Below are positions 27,082 through 34,797 of a DNA stretch of 64,000 bases, in pieces (the first letter of the stretch is position 1; the number at the start of each line of letters is the position of its first letter). The stretch is from Streptomyces abikoensis (GTDB lineage: Bacteria > Actinomycetota > Actinomycetes > Streptomycetales > Streptomycetaceae), in contig NZ_BMRT01000002.1 of the NCBI RefSeq assembly GCF_014648775.1, positions 62,001 through 126,000 on the forward strand. The letters are read 5' to 3'. Below the pieces are notes generated by a model that saw nothing but the letters and a program-made list of their open reading frames with translations, did not search any database and was not told the origin of the DNA. Both the position numbers and the translations under genes were made by a program.

Positions 27082-28019
27082 CGCGCGTACCTCACCGTCG
27101 TGCGCTGGCAGCCGAGGTCGATGGCGCCGTCGTCGGTGGCGACGGCGGCCTCCACCAGGTCGCCGTCCCGCAGGTACTTGGGGTTCTTGGCCTGGGCCTT
27201 GAAGAACAGCCGCCACTTGGTCGCGGCCGGCAGCAGCGAGGCCAGGACCTCGACCGGCTTGGGCGGCGCGCTGAGTGCGGTGCCGACCGGGGTGCCGGTG
27301 AGCAGCAGGTCGCCGGGGTCCAGCCGCTGGAAGCGGGTCAATGCCCGGAGGGTTTCGAGGGGCCGGTAGATCATGTCGGAGGCGGGCATGTCCTGCCGCA
27401 GGTCCCCGTTGACCCACAGGCGCAGCCGCAGCTCGGCGAACCGGTCGAGGTCGCCTTCCTCCAGTAGCACCAGCACGGGTCCGGTGGGGGTGAAGGTGGG
27501 GTAGGACTTGGCCTCGTAGAACTGGGTCTTGGGCAGTTGCAGGTCCCGGGCGGAGACGTCGTTGGTGACCACCAGGGCGGCGATGTGGTCGGCGAGGTTC
27601 GCGGCGGTGACCTCGGTTCCGGCCGGCATAGGTGCGCCGATGACGAGGCCGATCTCCACTTCGTAGTCGAGCAGCCGGACGTGGGCGGGTTTGACGATGT
27701 CCTCGTACGGGCCGCTGATCGACCCGGACGCCTTGCGGAAGAAGGTGAGCGGAACGCTCTGCGGGTCGAGGCCCGCATCGGCCGCGTGCGAGACGAAGTT
27801 CGCCATCTGGGCCACGACCCGGCGCCCCGGGGTGACCGGCGAGAGCACCGCGAGGTCGGCGACCGGCACGCCCGCGTCGGCGCTGTGCAGGGCGGCGGTG
27901 ACGGAGTCCCGGTCGGCCAGCAGTTCGGCGGTGGTGGCGGCCGTGGTCTGCACCCGGAGGGCGCGCTGCTCGCGGATGGCGTACCAGCCGTCGGCGGTGC
28001 GCAGGACATTGACGCTCAT
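27078..28019 (-). CDS. Fumarylacetoacetate hydrolase-family enzyme
   Basis: A 313-residue FAH-superfamily protein. Metal ligands fit the Glu residues in LDYEVEIGLVIG and the Asp in VTNDVSARDLQ; TFFRKASGSISGPYEDI and LLLTGTPVGTA are family hallmarks. Members hydrolyse, decarboxylate or hydrate 2-oxo-enol acids. Next to a ring-cleaving dioxygenase it probably processes the cleavage product. The N-terminal 70 residues form the small lid domain. Both ends overlap neighbours by ATGA. Confidence 0.9.
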   Translation of the reverse strand: MSVNVLRTADGWYAIREQRALRVQTTAATTAELLADRDSVTAALHSADAGVPVADLAVLSPVTPGRRVVAQMANFVSHAADAGLDPQSVPLTFFRKASGSISGPYEDIVKPAHVRLLDYEVEIGLVIGAPMPAGTEVTAANLADHIAALVVTNDVSARDLQLPKTQFYEAKSYPTFTPTGPVLVLLEEGDLDRFAELRLRLWVNGDLRQDMPASDMIYRPLETLRALTRFQRLDPGDLLLTGTPVGTALSAPPKPVEVLASLLPAATKWRLFFKAQAKNPKYLRDGDLVEAAVATDDGAIDLGCQRTTVRYAR

Positions 28020-29161
28020 CGGTTCATCGCTTTCATCAGGCCCAGCAGACGGCCGGGGTCGATCTCGTTGTCGGCGCGCAGCGCGCGAACGACCTCGCGG
28101 AGCAGGGCGGGGGTGGGGCCGGCGCCGAGGAAGTCGCGGGTGGCCGGCGGGCCCCACTGGGCCAGTCCGGACGCGGACATCGGGGCCCAGCCCGGTTCCA
28201 GGTCGCAGGAGAACAGGTCGCCGTCGGCGAAGTGCTCGACCATCAGGCGGTCCGGGTCGCGCCAGTAGTCGAAGAGCTGGCTGCCCTGGATGTGCCGGCC
28301 GATGCCCCAGCTGCGCTTGTAGCCGCGCTCGGCGAGGTACTGCCCGCCGGCGGCGATCGCGTCGAGGTCGGTGACCTGGTAGGCGGAGTGGACGTAGCCG
28401 GTGCGCGGGCCCAGGTGCATCGCGAGGGTGTGGTGGTCGACCGGGGTGCTGCCCTGGTCGCAGCGGGCGAACGCCATGGTGGGCCCGCGTCCGCGCTGGC
28501 CGTCCAGGAACAGGAAGTCGCTGACGATCAGGCCGAGGGTCTCCAGGTACCAGTCCAGGGCCTGACCGAACCTCGGCGTCTCCAGCACGACGTGGCCCAG
28601 CCGCTGGATGCGGGCCGGTTCGCGCGGCGGGCGCTGGGTGGCGTTGGTCCGGGCCCGCTCCCCGCCGAAGTTGAGCAGGAGCGGGGGCTGTTCGGGCAGG
28701 GCCGGGAGCTGCTCGGTGCCGTGGACGACGCGGACCGGGAAGCCGGACGGGTCGGTCAGGTCCACGACCTGCCCGCCGCCGAACTCCCCGAGGTCGCGGA
28801 CCGGACGGCCGGTGGCCCGGGCCAGCCGGTCCAGGTCCGCGCGCTCGGCGGCCCGGAACACCGGCCCGAGGAACCGCGAGGTGCGGCCGTGGCGCAGCAC
28901 CACGCACGCCGAGCCGGGCAGGGTGCCGCGCAGGTACAGTGCCCGGCCGGTGCGCGCGGCGACGGCGAAGCCGAAGTCGCGGGCGAACACCTCGGCGCGG
29001 GCCAGGTCGGGCTTCTCGAACTCCAGCCAGGCCAGGTCCGCCACCTTGATCACGGGCTGCCGGGCACGGCCGGGGTGTTCCCCGCGCAGCGCCCCGTGCT
29101 CACTGTGCAGGTCCTGGTGGGCGGTGGCGGGCCCGGCCGGGCGGGCTCGGTCGTTCGACAT
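28016..29161 (-). CDS. VOC-family extradiol ring-cleavage dioxygenase-like protein
   Basis: A 381-residue type I extradiol dioxygenase with two VOC modules: ADLAWLEFEKPDLARAEVFARDFGF, then the catalytic module starting QRLGHVVLETPRFGQALDWYLETLGL. Likely Fe(II) ligands are His in GHVVLE, His in YVHSAYQV and Glu in MVEHFADGD. It would open a catechol next to its hydroxyls. First gene of the operon; GGAGCCCC precedes the ATG. The N-terminal 35 residues are extra and unstructured. The catechol is probably made by the FAD hydroxylase at 23657. Confidence 0.85.
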   Translation of the reverse strand: MSNDRARPAGPATAHQDLHSEHGALRGEHPGRARQPVIKVADLAWLEFEKPDLARAEVFARDFGFAVAARTGRALYLRGTLPGSACVVLRHGRTSRFLGPVFRAAERADLDRLARATGRPVRDLGEFGGGQVVDLTDPSGFPVRVVHGTEQLPALPEQPPLLLNFGGERARTNATQRPPREPARIQRLGHVVLETPRFGQALDWYLETLGLIVSDFLFLDGQRGRGPTMAFARCDQGSTPVDHHTLAMHLGPRTGYVHSAYQVTDLDAIAAGGQYLAERGYKRSWGIGRHIQGSQLFDYWRDPDRLMVEHFADGDLFSCDLEPGWAPMSASGLAQWGPPATRDFLGAGPTPALLREVVRALRADNEIDPGRLLGLMKAMNR

Positions 29162-29216
29162 GAGGGGGCTCCGTCAGTGGTGGCTCGAACGAACACGCTT
29201 CTGATGGGAATATCTG

Positions 29217-29280
29217 AACTGATAGCAGCATCAGTCTTGGCGGGGTAATCGTCAAGAGTTCGAGTGATGGAGTCATCAGA
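29217..29280. promoter_or_regulatory. Two predicted TetR operators in the divergent promoter
   Basis: Site 1 (29217-29236) is AACTGATA-N4-CATCAGTC. Site 2 (29263-29280) is AGTGATG-N4-CATCAGA. Both match the palindrome at 30081-30104. A TAGACT box at 29292-29297, seven bases before the TetR ATG, implies a nearly leaderless TetR transcript whose -35 region is covered by site 2. Confidence 0.75.
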
Positions 29281-29304
29281 TCTGAACGTGCCTAGACTGG
29301 CGGT

Positions 29305-29952
29305 ATGCCGAACCAGCTCGACACCACCGACGGCCCCGCGAGCGCGAACCGCTTCGAGCGCCGCCGAGCGCGCACCCGCCAGGCGCTGATCGCCGCCGCG
29401 CGGCAGATCCTGGCCGAGACCGGCGAGACCTCGGCCAGCATCCAGGAGATCGCCGAACGCGCCGACGTGGGCTTCGGCACGTTCTACAACCACTTCGAGA
29501 CCAAGAACGACCTGTTCGACGCCGCGGTCGGCGACGCCCTGGAGGAGTACGGCCAACTGCTCGACGGCGTCACCGCGGGCATCGACGACCCGGCCGCGGT
29601 CTTCGCCGCCAGCATCCGCCTCACGCTGCGGCTGGCCGCCTCGCACCCCGAGATCACCCAGATCCTGCGCCTGCGCGGCCTGCCGCACATCAACGCCGCC
29701 ACCGGGCTCGGGCCGCGGGCCCTGCGCGACCTGGAGATCGGCAAGGCGTCCGGCCGCTTCACCTTCGAAGACCCGCTCGTGGCACGGTCCGCCGTCGGCG
29801 GCGCGCTGATCGGCCTGCTTCAGCTCAACTCGACGCGCGACCTCGACGCAGAGGCCGGCGAGCAGATGGCCGAGATGATCCTGCGCATGCTCGGCCTCCC
29901 TGCCGACGAGGCCCACGAGATCGCCACCCGCCCCCTCCCTGACCTCCCCTGA
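29305..29952 (+). CDS. TetR-family regulator of the aromatic cassette
   Basis: A 215-residue TetR protein. The helix-turn-helix is at about residues 25-70 (TRQALIAAARQILAETG, ASIQEIAERADVGFGTFYNHFETKNDLF). The C-terminal ligand domain has no recognised subtype. It is divergent from the dioxygenase operon and followed by the MFS gene. Four near-palindromic sites of one consensus lie in front of the operon, of itself, of the MFS gene and of the MFS remnant, so it probably represses all of them until an aromatic ligand appears. Confidence 0.92.
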   Translation: MPNQLDTTDGPASANRFERRRARTRQALIAAARQILAETGETSASIQEIAERADVGFGTFYNHFETKNDLFDAAVGDALEEYGQLLDGVTAGIDDPAAVFAASIRLTLRLAASHPEITQILRLRGLPHINAATGLGPRALRDLEIGKASGRFTFEDPLVARSAVGGALIGLLQLNSTRDLDAEAGEQMAEMILRMLGLPADEAHEIATRPLPDLP

Positions 29953-29983
29953 CCCCGGCGCGCCGTCGGCCGCGCACCCATCC

Positions 29984-30016
29984 AGGCCCCCGCACCGTTC
30001 CACGGCGCGGGGGCCT
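29984..30016 (+). terminator. Hairpin after the TetR gene
   Basis: A perfect 10-bp stem (AGGCCCCCGC arm) with a 13-nt loop, 32 bp after the TetR stop; no T tract. Confidence 0.55.
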
Positions 30017-30080
30017 GCCGCATCCCCGGCCGTGCGGGCGCACCCTGGGCCTGGATTGATTGTTCGCTGATCGTTCCCTC

Positions 30081-30104
30081 GTAACTGATGAAAGCATCAG
30101 TTAC
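30081..30104. promoter_or_regulatory. Best TetR operator, overlapping the MFS promoter
   Basis: A perfect 24-bp palindrome: GTAACTGATG, AAAG, then the exact reverse complement of the arm. It overlaps the probable -10 (TACGAT, 30102-30107) of the MFS gene, fitting direct repression. Confidence 0.85.
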
Positions 30105-30113
30105 GATGGGTTC

Positions 30114-31760
30114 ATGAAGATGCTCGAGAGCAACAGCTCCGCTGTCCGAACGGGTCGTGGCGGCCAGAGCGGCGTGCTCTTCGCCATGTGCCTCTCCCTC
30201 GTCCTGGTCGTGGCCTCGGTCTCCGCACTGAACCTGGCCCTGCCGGACCTCGCCGTGGAACTGGGCGCCACCAACTCGGCGCTGACCTGGATCGCCGACG
30301 GCTACACCGTGGCCCTGGCCGCGCTGGTGCTGCCGCTGGGCGCGCTCGGTGACCGGATCGGGCGCCGCAAGGTCCTGATCGCCGGGAACGTGGTATTCGC
30401 CGCCGCCGCGGTCTTCGCGGCCTGCTCCTCCTCCACCTCGCACCTGATCGCGTGCCGGGTGGTGATGGGCCTGGGCGCGGCCATGATCATGCCGGGGACG
30501 CTGTCGACGATCACCGCGGTCCTCCCCAAGGACAGGAAGGACCGCGGGGTCGCGATCTGGTCCGGCTTCGCCGCGGCCGGGGCGATCATCGGCATGCTCG
30601 CCGCCGGCGGCCTGCTGGAGCAGTTCTCCTGGAAATCGATCTTCTGGGCCAGCGGGGCCACCGCGATGGCGTGCGCGCTCGCCGCGCTGCTGCTGGCCCC
30701 GGAGACGCGCAGCTCGGTGAAGGAGCACTTCGACTTCCCCGGGGCGGCCACCACCGCACTGGCGGTGGGGGCACTGGTCTACGGGATCATCGAGGGCAAC
30801 GACCGGGGCTGGACCCGCCCGGAGGTCCTCGCCGCGTTCGCGGTCGCCGTGGTGGCGCTGGCCGCGTACGTGGTCCTGGGCCTGCGCAGCCGCCACCCGC
30901 TGCTGGACCCGCGCCTGTTCGGACTGCGCGGCTTCGGGGCGGGCACGGTGGCGATCCTGGTGCAGTTCATGGCCGTCTTCGGGTTCTTCTTCGTCGGCCT
31001 GCAGTTCCTCCAGCTGATCCTCGGCTACAGCCCGCTGCACAGCGCGGTCGCACTGATACCGGTCGCGGCCGTCGTCCTGCCCACCTCAGTGGTCACGCCG
31101 CGCCTGGCCCAGCGCCTGGGCGTCAAGGCCGTCATGCCCGCGGGCCTGCTGTGCCTGGCCGGCGGCATGTTCTGGCTGACCCTCCTGCACGCCGACAGCG
31201 GCTACCTGCCCTTCCTCGGCGCCCTGGTCCTCGCCGGGGCCGGTATCGGCCTGACCAGTGCCACCGGCACCAGCTCCATCGTCGACTCCCTCGGCCCCGA
31301 CAGCCAGGGGGTGGCCTCGGCCATGAACGACACCGCCCGCGAGGTCGGCTCCGCGATCGGCATCGCGCTGATGGGCTCGGTGTTCTCCAGCCACTACCGC
31401 TCCGCACTGCCCGAAGACCTCTCCCGCCTGCCCGCCCAGGCCGCCGAGACCGTGCACCACTCCGCCGCCGGCGGACTCGAAGTCGCGGCCCACCTCGGGG
31501 CCCAGGGGCCCGCGCTGGCCGCCGCCGTCCGCGACGCCTTCATGTCCGGCTTCACCTCGGCGATGGAAGTCATCGCGGCGATCCTGGCGGTCGCCGCCAT
31601 CGTCTGCGCCGTGATCGCACCGCGCCCCGGCCGGAAGGCCCAGGCCGCCGCCGCGCAGCCCCACTGGTCCGCCGAGCCCGAGGCTGCCACGAGGCAGCAG
31701 GCCACAGCCCTGGACAGGGACACGGACCTGCTCAACGCGTCCACCGCCGACCGGCCGTAG
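30114..31760 (+). CDS. MFS drug/metabolite efflux transporter (DHA2, 14-TM)
   Basis: A 548-residue major facilitator with about 14 TM helices. The first helix (VLFAMCLSLVLVVASVSALNLALPDLAVEL) and motif A (LGALGDRIGRRKVLIAG) are typical of the DHA2 EmrB/QacA group; motif C is in VMGLGAAMIMPGTLS. It exports a hydrophobic or aromatic compound by proton antiport. It is under the TetR palindrome and likely protects against or exports the substrate of the aromatic cassette. The C-terminal 50 residues are soluble and Ala-rich. A truncated second copy of its start lies at 32699-32877. Confidence 0.92.
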   Translation: MKMLESNSSAVRTGRGGQSGVLFAMCLSLVLVVASVSALNLALPDLAVELGATNSALTWIADGYTVALAALVLPLGALGDRIGRRKVLIAGNVVFAAAAVFAACSSSTSHLIACRVVMGLGAAMIMPGTLSTITAVLPKDRKDRGVAIWSGFAAAGAIIGMLAAGGLLEQFSWKSIFWASGATAMACALAALLLAPETRSSVKEHFDFPGAATTALAVGALVYGIIEGNDRGWTRPEVLAAFAVAVVALAAYVVLGLRSRHPLLDPRLFGLRGFGAGTVAILVQFMAVFGFFFVGLQFLQLILGYSPLHSAVALIPVAAVVLPTSVVTPRLAQRLGVKAVMPAGLLCLAGGMFWLTLLHADSGYLPFLGALVLAGAGIGLTSATGTSSIVDSLGPDSQGVASAMNDTAREVGSAIGIALMGSVFSSHYRSALPEDLSRLPAQAAETVHHSAAGGLEVAAHLGAQGPALAAAVRDAFMSGFTSAMEVIAAILAVAAIVCAVIAPRPGRKAQAAAAQPHWSAEPEAATRQQATALDRDTDLLNASTADRP

Positions 31761-31782
31761 CGGCCAGAAACAAGGAGCCCTC

Positions 31783-32514
31783 GTGCCCGTCATGCCCCTC
31801 GCAGCGGCGCGCCGCCACCCGGTCCTCGTCGCCGCGGCGACCCTCGTGGCCCTCGCGCTCGGTGTGACCGGGGCCGACCGCGCAGTTGCCCAGTACATCC
31901 AGCACTGCACGGCCGATGCCTTCCAGCAGGCCACCGGCACCCCCCGGGCGCCCCAGGTCACCATCGACGGTTTCCCCGTCCTGAGCCAGGTCGTCGCCGG
32001 ACGCCTGAACCACGTCGGTATCACCGCCCACGGCATCCCCGCCGCCCCCACCGACGACCGTCTGCCCGTCACCCGCCTCGACCTCGACCTCACCGGCGTG
32101 CGGCGGTCGGGCGACGAGCAGGCGGCCCGTGCCGACTCCGCCAAGGCCGGCGCCTTCCTGTCCTACGACGACCTCTCCAGCGCCCTTGGCCTCGGCATCA
32201 CCGCCGGCGACCGGCCCGGCTACGTCGACGCACAGGTCCTCCTGCCCCTGGTCGGGGTCAGCACCGTCACCGCCAAGGTCTCCGCAGGCGCCGCCAACAC
32301 CATCGTCTTCACCGACGTCCACCTGACGGCCGGCGACCTGCCCGACGCCGGGACGCAACTGCTCGCGAAGATCTTCGACCAGCCGATTCCCCTGCACAAC
32401 ATCCCCCAGGGCCTCCACCTCGACGCCCTCCGGGCGAGCGCGAGCGGCCTGGAAGCCCAGCTCGCCGGCGACAACGTCACCTTCCGAACCGGCGCACCCA
32501 CCGCCAGCGCATGA
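31783..32514 (+). CDS. DUF2993 (LmeA-like) exported lipid-binding protein
   Basis: A 243-residue protein with an N-terminal signal/anchor (HPVLVAAATLVALALGVTGADRAVAQYIQ) and a DUF2993 domain (TIDGFPVLSQVVAGRLNHVGITAHGI..., SYDDLSSALGLG). The family includes mycobacterial LmeA, a phospholipid-binding envelope protein. It starts 22 bp after the MFS stop and is probably co-transcribed. Its role with the pump, perhaps membrane maintenance, is inference. Confidence 0.82.
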   Translation: MPVMPLAAARRHPVLVAAATLVALALGVTGADRAVAQYIQHCTADAFQQATGTPRAPQVTIDGFPVLSQVVAGRLNHVGITAHGIPAAPTDDRLPVTRLDLDLTGVRRSGDEQAARADSAKAGAFLSYDDLSSALGLGITAGDRPGYVDAQVLLPLVGVSTVTAKVSAGAANTIVFTDVHLTAGDLPDAGTQLLAKIFDQPIPLHNIPQGLHLDALRASASGLEAQLAGDNVTFRTGAPTASA

Positions 32515-32620
32515 CGCCGCCAGGCCATCACGGCCCCAGGCCAGAACCCCCACGGGTTCCGCGCCCCCGAAACGGTGACAGTCGGCCAGGACACGCTCCA
32601 TCTTGGCCGACTCCATCGAA

Positions 32621-32638
32621 GTTGATGCTCTCATCGGA
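32621..32638. promoter_or_regulatory. Degenerate TetR operator before the MFS remnant
   Basis: GTTGATG-N4-CATCGGA keeps the 7-4-7 spacing of the other sites with several mismatches, 60 bp upstream of the broken MFS copy. Confidence 0.5.
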
Positions 32639-32698
32639 AATCGAGGCTCGCCGCCTCACCACCGACCGGCCACCCTGATCCAAGGGACGTAACCCGCC

Positions 32699-32877
32699 AT
32701 GACGACCTCTCCCAGCACTCCCCTCCAGACATCCGAGGAGGCCGCCGGAGGCCGGGCCGGGCCACCGCGGCGTCCTGTTCTCCATGTGCCTGGCCCTCGT
32801 CCTGGTGGTCGCCTCCGTCTCGGCCCTCAACCTGGCCCTGTCGGACCTCGCCGTGGACCTGTCCGCCACCAACTCAC
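32699..32877 (+). pseudogene. Truncated, frameshifted duplicate of the MFS transporter start
   Basis: After ATG 32699 the frame breaks near 32760; in the shifted frame the sequence reads VLFSMCLALVLVVASVSALNLALSDLAVDL, which is nearly the first helix of the MFS protein at 30114. Similarity stops abruptly at about 32877 where IS-derived sequence begins. It is non-functional as a transporter. Confidence 0.85.
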
Positions 32878-32961
32878 CGACCGCTACCGCACCGCAGTCG
32901 TCTTGGCTTGATGCTCTTCTGACTCCGTGAATCCACAAGGTGATGGTTTGTCAGACAGGCT
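32878..32961 (+). mobile_element. Decayed 3' end of an IS related to the left IS
   Basis: Plus-strand reading gives a transposase-like C-terminus (DRYRTAVVL, frame change, LMLF-stop-LRESTR-stop). It parallels ERYRAGIVIGALILWLREPVG of the left IS and is followed by TTTGTCAGACAGGCT. A TGG to TGA change and a frameshift show decay. Only about 84 bp remain. Confidence 0.65.
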
Positions 32962-34797
32962 GTAGGCCGGTACCCCGTCCAGGACCTCCTCCGGTTCCCC
33001 GGCGCGTTCGGTCTCGTCGCGCTCCTCCGCCTGCCCGGCGGCCACGACGGCGGACAGCAGGGCGTCCACCTGGGCGGGGGTGGTGTGCGGGTTGAGCAGG
33101 GTGAGCTTGAGCCGTACGCGGCCCGGGCCCCGGCCGGGGAGTTCCGTGCGGCCGACGACCGCCCGGCCCTCCGTCAGCAGGCGGCGGCGCAGCGCCGCGT
33201 TGACGCGGTCCGCGTCGGCGGGGAGGCCGGAGGCGGGCCGGTAGCGGAAGACGGCGGTGGTGAGCACCGGGGTGGTGTGGAGCTCCAGCAGCGGGTGGGC
33301 CCGGACCGTGGCCGCGGCGTGGTGGGCGAGGTCGTGGCAGGTGTCCACGAGCCGGCCCAGTCCGGCGCGGCCCAGTGCCGCCAGGGTCGCGGCGATCTTG
33401 AAGGCATCGGGGCGGCGTGTGGTGCGCAGGGAGAGGCCCAGGAGGCTGGGGTAGCCCGCTTCCTCGTCGTCGGCCGGGTTGAGGTAGACGGCGCGGCGGG
33501 CCAGGGGGGCGTAGGTCTCGGCGCGCCGGACCAGGAAGACTCCGGCGGGGGCGGGCTGCCAGCCCAGCTTGTGCCAGTCGAGGGAGAGGGAGTCGGCGCG
33601 TTCGACGCCCGCCAGGAGGGGGGCGAGCCGGTCGGAGAGCAGCGCCCCGCCGCCGTAGGCGGCGTCCACGTGGAGCCAGACGCCGTACCGTTCGGCGATG
33701 TCGGCGATCTGCGGCAGGGGGTCGATGCCGCCGGTGTCGGTGGTGCCGGCGGTGGCCACGATGGCCACCGGCGTCTCGCCCCGGCCGACGGCCTCCTTGA
33801 GGAGCACGTCCAGGGCGGCGGGGTCCATGCGCAGGTCGCGGTCGACGGGCACGGCGGTCACGGCCCGTTCCCCCAGGCCGAGCACGGCGGCGGCGCGCTG
33901 GACGGAGAAGTGGGCGGCCTCGGAGGCGAAGATCCGGGGGCTCAGGTCCCGGGGCAGTCCGCCGAGTTCGGTGGCGTGGCCGCCGGCCCGGCCGAGGGCG
34001 TGGTCGCGGGAGAGCATCAGGCCCATGAGGTTGGACTCGGTGCCACCGGAAGTGATCACGCCGGCGGCCGTCGCCGGGTCGTAGCCGACGAGGGCGGCGA
34101 GGTCGCGCACCAGGGCGGTCTCGAGCTCGGTCGAGGCGGGTGCTTGGTCCCAGGAGTCCTGGGAGGGGTTGAGGGCGCTGACGGCGAGGTCGGCGGCGAC
34201 CGCGAGGGCGAGCGGCGGGCAGTGGAGATGGGCCGCGCAGGCGGGGTCGGCGGGGTCGGCACTGCCCCGGGCGAGCAGGGTGGTGAGCCGGCGGAGGACG
34301 TCCTCGCCGGACGCGGGGGGTTCGCCGGACGCGGCGGGTCCGCTGGCGCGGCCTCGGGCCGGGTGGTTCCCGTCGTCGGCGAGGGCTTCGCCCGGGTGGC
34401 CCTGGTCGCTCGGCGCGGCCGGTTCGCCGGTGGCGCTCACGGCCCGGTGGTCCCGGTCCCCGAGCGCGGCCGCGACGAAGGCGGCGACCCCGGCGGGGCC
34501 ACCGGCGGGCAGCGGCCCGCCACGGAGCGCCGCGCCGTCGGCGAGGCCGGCCAGCACGGCGTCCAGGAGCGGCCGCAGGGCGCCAGGCCCGGCAACACCG
34601 CCGGCCAGGGCGGCGCCTGCCGCCAGCGCGGACACGCCGGCCCCCGCGCCAACTCCTGACGGGTCGCCAGCCCCGGACGCGCCGGGCGCGGTCGTGTCGT
34701 CCGCTGCCGCGCGCGTCGCCGGCAGGTTCGTGACGCGTTCCGCGTCGGCGCTGTCCCCGAGAGGGGCGTCCCCGGACGTGGGGATTTCGCGTGTCAC
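32884..34797 (-). CDS. PLP-dependent L-2,4-diaminobutyrate decarboxylase-like, 3' end altered by IS
   Basis: A 637-residue group II (AADC-type) decarboxylase. Active-site features are ITSGGTESNLMGL, HFSVQRAA, HVDAAYGGG and the PLP Lys in SLDWHKLGWQPAPAG (about Lys410). With the adjacent class III aminotransferase it forms the Dat-Ddc/RhbA-RhbB pair that makes 1,3-diaminopropane from aspartate semialdehyde via diaminobutyrate. The first 165 residues are an Ala/Gly/Pro-rich low-complexity extension. The last 26 residues are encoded by the IS inverted repeat and remnant, so the native end was lost. GTG start overlaps the aminotransferase stop. Confidence 0.85.
   Translation of the reverse strand: MTREIPTSGDAPLGDSADAERVTNLPATRAAADDTTAPGASGAGDPSGVGAGAGVSALAAGAALAGGVAGPGALRPLLDAVLAGLADGAALRGGPLPAGGPAGVAAFVAAALGDRDHRAVSATGEPAAPSDQGHPGEALADDGNHPARGRASGPAASGEPPASGEDVLRRLTTLLARGSADPADPACAAHLHCPPLALAVAADLAVSALNPSQDSWDQAPASTELETALVRDLAALVGYDPATAAGVITSGGTESNLMGLMLSRDHALGRAGGHATELGGLPRDLSPRIFASEAAHFSVQRAAAVLGLGERAVTAVPVDRDLRMDPAALDVLLKEAVGRGETPVAIVATAGTTDTGGIDPLPQIADIAERYGVWLHVDAAYGGGALLSDRLAPLLAGVERADSLSLDWHKLGWQPAPAGVFLVRRAETYAPLARRAVYLNPADDEEAGYPSLLGLSLRTTRRPDAFKIAATLAALGRAGLGRLVDTCHDLAHHAAATVRAHPLLELHTTPVLTTAVFRYRPASGLPADADRVNAALRRRLLTEGRAVVGRTELPGRGPGRVRLKLTLLNPHTTPAQVDALLSAVVAAGQAEERDETERAGEPEEVLDGVPAYSLSDKPSPCGFTESEEHQAKTTAVR

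Larger units (their letters stand above)
22744..32961. mobile_element. 10.2-kb IS-bounded segment carrying an aromatic-catabolism cassette
   Basis: The segment begins with AGCCTGTCTGACAAA (22744-22758) and ends with its exact reverse complement (32947-32961); similarity continues for a few more bases (19 of 21). At the left is a minus-strand IS5-like transposase, at the right a decayed plus-strand end of a related IS. Between them lie the dioxygenase/FAH/ligase/hydroxylase operon, TetR, MFS pump and DUF2993 gene. No target duplication is visible in the flanks. It looks like a composite-transposon-like unit or the product of two IS events plus deletion. Confidence 0.6.

Noticed and set aside
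22741..32964. Target-site duplication around the IS-bounded segment
   Set aside because: Bases outside the two inverted repeats (CAG on the left, GTA on the right) do not match directly.
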